Positions 59,264-64,000 of a DNA stretch of 64,000 bases are shown piece after piece (positions within the stretch are counted from its first letter, which is position 1; each line of letters starts with the position of its first letter). Position numbers and translations under genes: made by a program. The notes beneath the pieces are model-generated. The model was not told the origin of the DNA. It was given only the letters and a program-made list of their open reading frames with translations, and made no database searches. This DNA comes from Actinoallomurus bryophytorum (GTDB lineage Bacteria; Actinomycetota; Actinomycetes; Streptosporangiales; Streptosporangiaceae): assembly GCF_006716425.1 (NCBI RefSeq), contig NZ_VFOZ01000002.1, positions 682,001 to 746,000 on the forward strand, given 5' to 3'.

Positions 59264-59299
59264 GGACCGGGTGAGCCTCGCTCGAGGCTCACCCGGTCC
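59264..59299. terminator. Hairpin between convergent GH3 and regulator genes
   Basis: A 17-bp perfect inverted repeat (59264-59280 and 59283-59299) with a CT loop, 14 nt after the GH3 stop. It may serve both directions. Confidence 0.85.
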
Positions 59300-59368
59300 A
59301 GGACGCGATTTTCTTCTGTGACTTCACGTTCCACAGGCCGCATCGCCCCGGGTTCCGCGGACGCGCGG

Positions 59369-60043
59369 TCATCGGGGGTGACGGCCGCCGGCGGGGTCGA
59401 CGAGCCCGCTCTCCCAGGCCCAGGCGGCGACCTCCACTCGGTTGCGGAGCCCCAGCTTGGTCTGGACGCTGGACACGTGACTCTTGACGGTGCTGAGGGA
59501 GATGAACAGCTCGGCGCCGATCTCCTGGTTGGTGCGGCCTCGGGCGATGGCGTGGATGACCTCGATCTCCCGGCCGGACAGCGGCTGTGCGGGTTCGGCG
59601 ACCGCCGGGGTCTTCGTGGGCGCGAGGTGCTTGAGGAGCCGCACCGTGACGGAAGGGGAGATGAGGGCGTCTCCGGTGCTGGCGGCGCGTACGGCCTCGA
59701 CCAGCAGGGCGGGGCCGGCGTTCTTGAGGATGAAGCCGACCGCCCCGGCGCGCAGCGCCCCGTAGACGTACTCATCGAGGTCGAAGGTGGTGACGATGAC
59801 CACCCGGAGCGGGTCCGTGACGTCGGGGCCGGCCAGGACACGGGTGACCTCGATGCCGTCGAGACGGGGCATCCGGATGTCGATGAGGCAGACGTCGGGG
59901 CGCAGGCGGCGCGCCTGGGCCACGGCGCCTGCGCCGTCCGCCGCCTCGGCGACCACGGTGATGTCGGGCTGGTCCTCGAGGATGAAGCGCAGCCCGCTGC
60001 GGACCATCTCCTGGTCGTCGGCGATCAGCACCCGGATGGTCAT
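59369..60043 (-). CDS. NarL-family response regulator
   Basis: 224 aa. The receiver domain starts MTIRVLIADDQEMVRSGL with D55 in CLIDIRMP. The LuxR HTH (about 150-212) reads LSGREIEVIHAIARGRTNQE and FISLSTVKSHVSSVQTKLGL. Its start overlaps the kinase stop (ATGA). Together with the kinase it is divergent from an ABC exporter operon, its likely target through an inverted repeat at 61244-61274. Confidence 0.95.
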   Translation of the reverse strand: MTIRVLIADDQEMVRSGLRFILEDQPDITVVAEAADGAGAVAQARRLRPDVCLIDIRMPRLDGIEVTRVLAGPDVTDPLRVVIVTTFDLDEYVYGALRAGAVGFILKNAGPALLVEAVRAASTGDALISPSVTVRLLKHLAPTKTPAVAEPAQPLSGREIEVIHAIARGRTNQEIGAELFISLSTVKSHVSSVQTKLGLRNRVEVAAWAWESGLVDPAGGRHPR

Positions 60044-61200
60044 GGCCTGCCCGGGGCGGGCAGCGTGGCGAGCACCGACCAGCCGGTCCCGGTCCCCGGA
60101 CCGGCGCTGAGCGTCCCGCCGAGGGCCTCGACGCGCTCGCGCATGCCGACCAGCCCGTATCCGCCGGAGTGCGGGAACCGGTGCGAGCCGGCCGCGGGCG
60201 CGTCGTCGGTGATCTCGACGGTGATGTTCCACCGGTCGTGGGCGAGCGCCACGGTCACCTCGTGTGCGCCGGAGGCGTGGCGGGTCACGTTGGTGAGGGC
60301 CTCCTGGACGACCCGGCAGACGGTGGTGGTCACCTCCGGGGGCCAGGACGGGTCGGTGGGTCCGTCGGGCAGCCGCAGCCGTACGGCGGGACCGCGCCCG
60401 GCGAAGCGTTCCACGAGGTCGGTGAGCCGCTCGGGCCCGGGAGTGAGCCCACCGGCGTCGTCGTCGTCCCGCAGCAGGCCGATGACCTGGCGCATGGAGG
60501 CCAGAGCGTCGCTGCCGGCGGACTCGATCGCCGCCAGGTTGTCCTCCAGCGTCGGTGCGTTCCTGCGCGCGGCGATCCGTGCGGCCTGGGCCTGGATGAC
60601 GACGCCGGTGATGTGGTGCGCCGCGGCGTCGTGGAGCTCCCGCGCGAGGGCGAGGCGCTCGTCCCGGCGTACGGTCTCGATGGCGGCCTGGCGGCGGCCG
60701 TCGAGGGAGCGTAGCCAGAGGCCGGTGCCCACGGCGGCGCACAGTCCCAGCCCCATGGACCAGGTCGCCGCGTAGGAACACGGCGTGCCGTCGCGGATGA
60801 AGACCAGGTATCTCTCCATGGTGCCGGCCGTCACCACCACCCCGCCCGCCACGATGGCCGCCGCCGGACGTACCGGAAGCACCCGGCACGCGGAGCCGAC
60901 GAGCACGAACAGGGCGAGGACCGCGGCACCGCCCGGCTGTCCCGGCAGGTGCCAGCGCCAGGCGGCCAGCTCGGCGGCCCCGCAGACGACCAACGCCACC
61001 GCCGCCGCCCGCGTACGGGAGTGTCCGCGCAGCAGGGCCGCCGCGCACACGACCGCCCCGACGGCGAGGTCGAACATCCAGTTGGCGCCGTTGCCCGCGA
61101 GCGTGTGTGCGCCGACGGCCAGCGCCCCCGTGAACATGACGGCGAACCCGGCGTTGGCGACCGTCCCGGGCCGCTCGGCCAGGCGATCCAGCATGTTCAT
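60040..61200 (-). CDS. DesK/NarL-type sensor histidine kinase
   Basis: 386 aa. Six hydrophobic segments (about 15-155) form the membrane sensor. The HisKA_3 domain follows with H190 in LARELHDAAAHHI, then HATPase_c with CRVVQEALTNVTRHA and GGYGLVGMRERVEALGG. In the N-box-like region, TDDAPAAG replaces the usual DDGxG, a degenerate but common variant. The ATG at 61200 is six bases from TACTCT (61207-61212 on the minus strand), fitting leaderless expression. Confidence 0.9.
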   Translation of the reverse strand: MNMLDRLAERPGTVANAGFAVMFTGALAVGAHTLAGNGANWMFDLAVGAVVCAAALLRGHSRTRAAAVALVVCGAAELAAWRWHLPGQPGGAAVLALFVLVGSACRVLPVRPAAAIVAGGVVVTAGTMERYLVFIRDGTPCSYAATWSMGLGLCAAVGTGLWLRSLDGRRQAAIETVRRDERLALARELHDAAAHHITGVVIQAQAARIAARRNAPTLEDNLAAIESAGSDALASMRQVIGLLRDDDDAGGLTPGPERLTDLVERFAGRGPAVRLRLPDGPTDPSWPPEVTTTVCRVVQEALTNVTRHASGAHEVTVALAHDRWNITVEITDDAPAAGSHRFPHSGGYGLVGMRERVEALGGTLSAGPGTGTGWSVLATLPAPGRP

Positions 61201-61206
61201 GCGTTC

Positions 61207-61274
61207 AGAGTACGGAGCTGCCCGCGGACGGCGTAGTGGCCGAAAGTACGACCGGTCTCCCCCGAACCGTACTT
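61207..61274. promoter_or_regulatory. Divergent promoter region of second TCS/ABC module
   Basis: The -10 box TACTCT of the kinase gene lies on the minus strand at 61207-61212. Just beyond it, AAGTACG (61244-61250) and CGTACTT (61268-61274) form an inverted repeat with a 17-bp spacer, a plausible response-regulator dimer-of-dimers or paired-site target between the two operons. Confidence 0.5.
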
Positions 61275-61351
61275 CCGGCCGGTGCGGGCGCCAGGCCGGA
61301 AACCGCAGGGTGAGCGGCACGCTTTCCGCCGACCACTCAGGAGGACATGGC

Positions 61352-62215
61352 ATGACCGCTGCTCTGCGGGCCCGGGGACTGGGCAGGAGATTCGGGCGGC
61401 ACCGCGCGCTCTCGGACTGCACCCTCGACATCCCGGCCGGACGGGTCGTCGGGCTCGTCGGCCCCAACGGCGCCGGGAAGACCACCCTGCTGAGCCTGGC
61501 CGCCGGGCTGCTGACACCGACGTCGGGCACCATCGAGGTGTGCGGCGGGCGACCGGGCGGCGGTCCGGCGCAGCTGGCCAAGGTCGGTTTCGTCGCCCAG
61601 GACACGCCGGTCTACGCCAGGCTGACCGTCGCCGAGCATCTCAGGCTGGGCGCCCGGCTCAACCGGGGCTGGGACGCGCGGCTGGCGGCGGACCGGATCC
61701 AGCGGCTCGGCGTGCCCCCCGGCCGGCGGGCCGGAGACCTGTCCGGCGGTCAGCGCGCCCAGCTCGCCCTGACCCTCGCCATCGCCAAGCGGCCCGAGCT
61801 GCTGATCCTCGACGAACCGGTCGCCAGCCTCGATCCGCTCGCCCGGCGGGAGTTCCTGCAGGAGCTGAGCGAGACGGCAGGCGGACTCAGCGTCCTGCAC
61901 TCCTCCCACCTGGTCTCGGACATGGAGCGGGTCTGCGACTACCTCATCGTGCTCGTCGCCTCCCGCGTACGGGTGGCCGGCGAGGTCGGTGAGCTGCTGG
62001 CCGGCCATCAGCTCCTCACCGGGCCGAGCACCACCGCCGTCCCCTCCGGGCCGCACGTCATCTCGGTACACCGCACCGACCGCGTGACGACCGTGCTCGT
62101 ACGGGCCGGCGCCACGGCCGGCGATCCCGTCTGGTCGGCCGGCCCGGCCGGCCTCGAAGACCTCGTCCTCGGCTACATGAGCCCGTCCGTTCCCGCCCTG
62201 GAGGTGCAGCGATGA
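61352..62215 (+). CDS. ABC transporter ATP-binding protein
   Basis: 287 aa. Walker A is GPNGAGKTTLLSL (about 37-49), the signature LSGGQRAQLALTLAI (about 129-143), Walker B LLILDEPVASLDP and the H-loop region LHSSHLVSDME. An accessory C-terminal domain (about 215-287) is present. AGGAGG precedes the ATG at 61352. The longer in-frame reading is antisense to the kinase and rejected. The permease start overlaps its stop (ATGA). Confidence 0.93.
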   Translation: MTAALRARGLGRRFGRHRALSDCTLDIPAGRVVGLVGPNGAGKTTLLSLAAGLLTPTSGTIEVCGGRPGGGPAQLAKVGFVAQDTPVYARLTVAEHLRLGARLNRGWDARLAADRIQRLGVPPGRRAGDLSGGQRAQLALTLAIAKRPELLILDEPVASLDPLARREFLQELSETAGGLSVLHSSHLVSDMERVCDYLIVLVASRVRVAGEVGELLAGHQLLTGPSTTAVPSGPHVISVHRTDRVTTVLVRAGATAGDPVWSAGPAGLEDLVLGYMSPSVPALEVQR

Positions 62216-63213
62216 TCTGGCTGACGTGGCGCCAGCTCCGTACGCAGGCCGCGGTGGTGTTCGGCCTCATCGCCGTCCTCGCCGTTCTCCTGGCGGCCAC
62301 CGGCCCGCGGCTGGCCGGCCGGTACGGCACCGATTCGTTCCTGAGCGAGATCGGCGGCGCCGACACCGCGCTCTACCTGCTCGGCGCCCTCGCCCTGCTC
62401 GCGCTGCCGTTCGTCATCGGCATGTTCTGGGGCGCCCCGATGATCGCCCGGGAGCTGGAGGCCGGAACCCACCGGCTCGTCTGGACCCAGGGCTCCACCC
62501 GCACCCGCTGGCTCCTGACCAAGCTCGGCCTCACCGGACTGACGGCCATGGCCGCCGCCGGACTGCTCAGCCTCGCGGTGACCTGGTGGTCCGGCCCGAT
62601 CGACAGGGCCATCGCGGACGCCAGTGGCGCCGGCGCGGCTCCCGGCCCGGGCCTCCTGATCTTCCCGCGCCTGTCACCCGAGATCTTCGACTCGCGCGGG
62701 ATCGTGCCCCTCGGCTACGCGGCCTTCGCCTTCGTCCTCGGCGTCACCGTCGGAGTCATCGTGGCTCGCATTCTGCCGGCCATGGCCATCGTGCTCGCCC
62801 TCCTGGCCGTCACCCAGATCACCATGTCCGTGGGCGTCCGGCCCCACCTCGAGACGCCCGAGCGCCTCACCACCACGATCACGGCGACGAACATCCTCCG
62901 TATCGACAGGGGCGGCCACCTGACCCTGGCCATCGACAGGCCGGGCGCGTGGAGCACCGCGCAACGGACCGTCAACGCGTCCGGGCGGACGGTCCGGCCA
63001 CCGTCGTGGATGGGCGACTGCCTGCCCGGCCCGGGGCAGCGGGACCAGGGCTGCTTCGCCAGGCTCGAACGCGAGGGGTACCGGCAGGTGGTGACCTACC
63101 AGCCGGCCGGCCGCTTCTGGGCCATCCAGCGGGACGAGGCGCTGGTCTACCTCGCCCTCGCCCTCCTCCTGGCCGGACTGTGCGCCTGGTGGACCCGCCA
63201 CCGGCTCTCGTAG
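62212..63213 (+). CDS. ABC-2 family membrane permease
   Basis: 333 aa with six membrane helices: two near the N-terminus (about 13-30 and 50-72), two around 100-120 and 160-175, one near 180-205, and one at the C-terminus (about 305-325). A large extracytoplasmic region lies at 215-300 with DCLPGPGQRDQGCF, where two cysteines could pair. WAPMIARELEAGTHRLVWTQ-type sequence near 85-100 is typical of this ABC-2 subgroup. Translation is coupled to the ATPase gene. A 17-bp terminator follows. Confidence 0.88.
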   Translation: MIWLTWRQLRTQAAVVFGLIAVLAVLLAATGPRLAGRYGTDSFLSEIGGADTALYLLGALALLALPFVIGMFWGAPMIARELEAGTHRLVWTQGSTRTRWLLTKLGLTGLTAMAAAGLLSLAVTWWSGPIDRAIADASGAGAAPGPGLLIFPRLSPEIFDSRGIVPLGYAAFAFVLGVTVGVIVARILPAMAIVLALLAVTQITMSVGVRPHLETPERLTTTITATNILRIDRGGHLTLAIDRPGAWSTAQRTVNASGRTVRPPSWMGDCLPGPGQRDQGCFARLEREGYRQVVTYQPAGRFWAIQRDEALVYLALALLLAGLCAWWTRHRLS

Positions 63214-63220
63214 CCCGTCG

Positions 63221-63257
63221 TCCCTCCCTCCACCGGTACGACCGGTGGAGGGAGGGA
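63221..63257 (+). terminator. Hairpin terminator after ABC operon
   Basis: A perfect 17-bp inverted repeat (63221-63237 and 63241-63257) with an ACG triloop, 8 nt after the permease stop. Confidence 0.85.
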
Positions 63258-63320
63258 GGTTTCCCGGCGAGCACGTGGTGGGACGTACGGGACAACGCCG
63301 CAGCGAGAGATGGATACCGC

Positions 63321-64000
63321 GTGTCGATATCGGGCGAGATAAGGCAGCAGGTCGCCGGCGCGCTGGAGCTCTCGGCGGAGGCACGGGGCTCCGTCGAGGC
63401 GGCCGCCGAGCTCGTCGACTCGGCGGTGGGGAACCTGACCGCCGTGCTCGCGGCGTCGAACGACCCCAAAGCCGGGCAGGCCATCCAGTCGCTCATCCAG
63501 GCCGGGGAGCGGCTGGGCGAGATCGCCGGCCTGTTCGGCGTGGTCGCGGGCGAGCTGCCGGTCTTCCTCGGCCGCCTCGACCAGACCTCCGACGTCAAGG
63601 CCGAGCGTGGCTCCACCGTCTCGACGTCACACGGGAAGGGCGGGAAACAGAAGGCGTCCGTGGCGCGGCCCGAGAGCCGCGAGGATCCCGCCACCGAGGA
63701 GAAGACCTTCATGGCCTGGTGGGGCACCAAGTCACGGGAGATCGCCGACGCCGGTTCGGCGGAGAGCGCCATCGGGGAGGCCGCGGACCGCCTCTTCTCC
63801 GGCGGGGTACGCGGGGTCGCGATCCGCATCGGCAAGGGCGAGCGGGAGCAGTCGCCGCTGCGGATCTACATCGACACCACCGCGGGACGCGCCGCCGTCT
63901 CCTGGCAGGGCAGCCCCGGCGTCGAGTCCGGCGTCGACCCCGACCAGCCGCTGCTCGTCGAGGACGACCCGAAGCTGCCACCGGTGACGGTCCCGCCCGA
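63321..64000 (+). CDS. Partial gene: helical N-terminus with possible Imm1-like domain
   Basis: An open frame from the GTG at 63321 (GAGAGATGG upstream) runs off the window after about 226 codons. The N-terminus (1-90) is Ala/Glu-rich and helical, SISGEIRQQVAGALELSAEA, resembling small secretion-associated or WXG-like helical domains. A charged Ser/Lys linker follows, then a domain from about 130 containing RIYIDTTAGRAAVSWQG and DPDQPLLVEDD. This resembles Imm1-type immunity proteins of polymorphic toxin loci. The assignment is tentative because the end and downstream neighbours are not visible. Confidence 0.6.
   Translation, partial: MSISGEIRQQVAGALELSAEARGSVEAAAELVDSAVGNLTAVLAASNDPKAGQAIQSLIQAGERLGEIAGLFGVVAGELPVFLGRLDQTSDVKAERGSTVSTSHGKGGKQKASVARPESREDPATEEKTFMAWWGTKSREIADAGSAESAIGEAADRLFSGGVRGVAIRIGKGEREQSPLRIYIDTTAGRAAVSWQGSPGVESGVDPDQPLLVEDDPKLPPVTVPP

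Overview
The window is high-GC actinobacterial chromosome. The evidence is GC-rich third codon positions, frequent GTG starts, many secreted glycoside hydrolases with Tat or Sec signals, ECF sigma factors, NarL/DesK-type two-component systems, an SCO4226-like protein and an eukaryotic-type Ser/Thr kinase. Frequent 'cgtacg' words and the gene families suggest a filamentous actinomycete near Actinomadura/Actinoallomurus/Streptosporangiales. That placement is inference. No rRNA, tRNA, CRISPR array, transposase or origin was seen.

Layout. 0-4.4 kb is a decayed, lower-GC accessory segment. It holds a relic of a glycosidase C-terminus, a gene split by an in-frame stop, a frameshifted zinc-ribbon gene, a small conserved protein, an intact PD-(D/E)XK nuclease and a DUF4242 protein. 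4.5-6.3 kb carries small membrane and EF-hand proteins. 6.4-16.5 kb is a block of secreted or surface proteins: a GH92 alpha-mannosidase under a LacI-type palindrome, a thaumatin-like protein, a protein fusing an ECF sigma factor to a GH128 beta-glucanase domain, an extracellular nuclease and a PI-specific phospholipase C. Each has a plausible target in a fungal cell, which makes this the most interesting part of the window. 16.7-20.9 kb encodes a large SF1 helicase with a C-terminal REase domain. 20.9-25 kb holds an oxidoreductase, an HD-domain protein and an ECF42-type sigma factor translationally coupled to its DGPF/YCII partner.

25-34.2 kb has GH31 and GH27 glycosidases, small genes, and two gene relics (SWIM and cupin). 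34.4-35.4 kb is a papain-fold (Tox-PL-like) toxin with an Imm35/YrhB-like partner. 35.6-40.5 kb looks like an amine or quaternary-ammonium catabolic locus: APC permease, FAD oxidoreductase, TetR regulator and Rieske oxygenase, with matching inverted repeats before the permease and the FAD gene. 40.5-43.9 kb carries two MFS exporters and a TetR gene with twin operators. 44.1-47.6 kb is an ABC exporter with a sensor kinase and response regulator. 47.7-55.3 kb holds a hydrolase, an AraC regulator, the DUF485-ActP acetate symporter pair, AnmK, a Ser/Thr kinase and a Tat-exported serine hydrolase. 55.6-59.2 kb is a multidomain GH3 enzyme that shares its C-terminal domain with the GH92. 59.4-63.2 kb is a second two-component/ABC module. 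A gene truncated by the window end begins at 63321.

The secreted enzymes (GH92, GH128, GH31, GH27, GH3, nuclease, PI-PLC) suggest a saprophyte that attacks fungal or plant polymers. Regulation looks local: LacI, TetR, ECF and two-component sites lie beside the genes they probably control. Several regulator and kinase genes appear to be transcribed leaderless.
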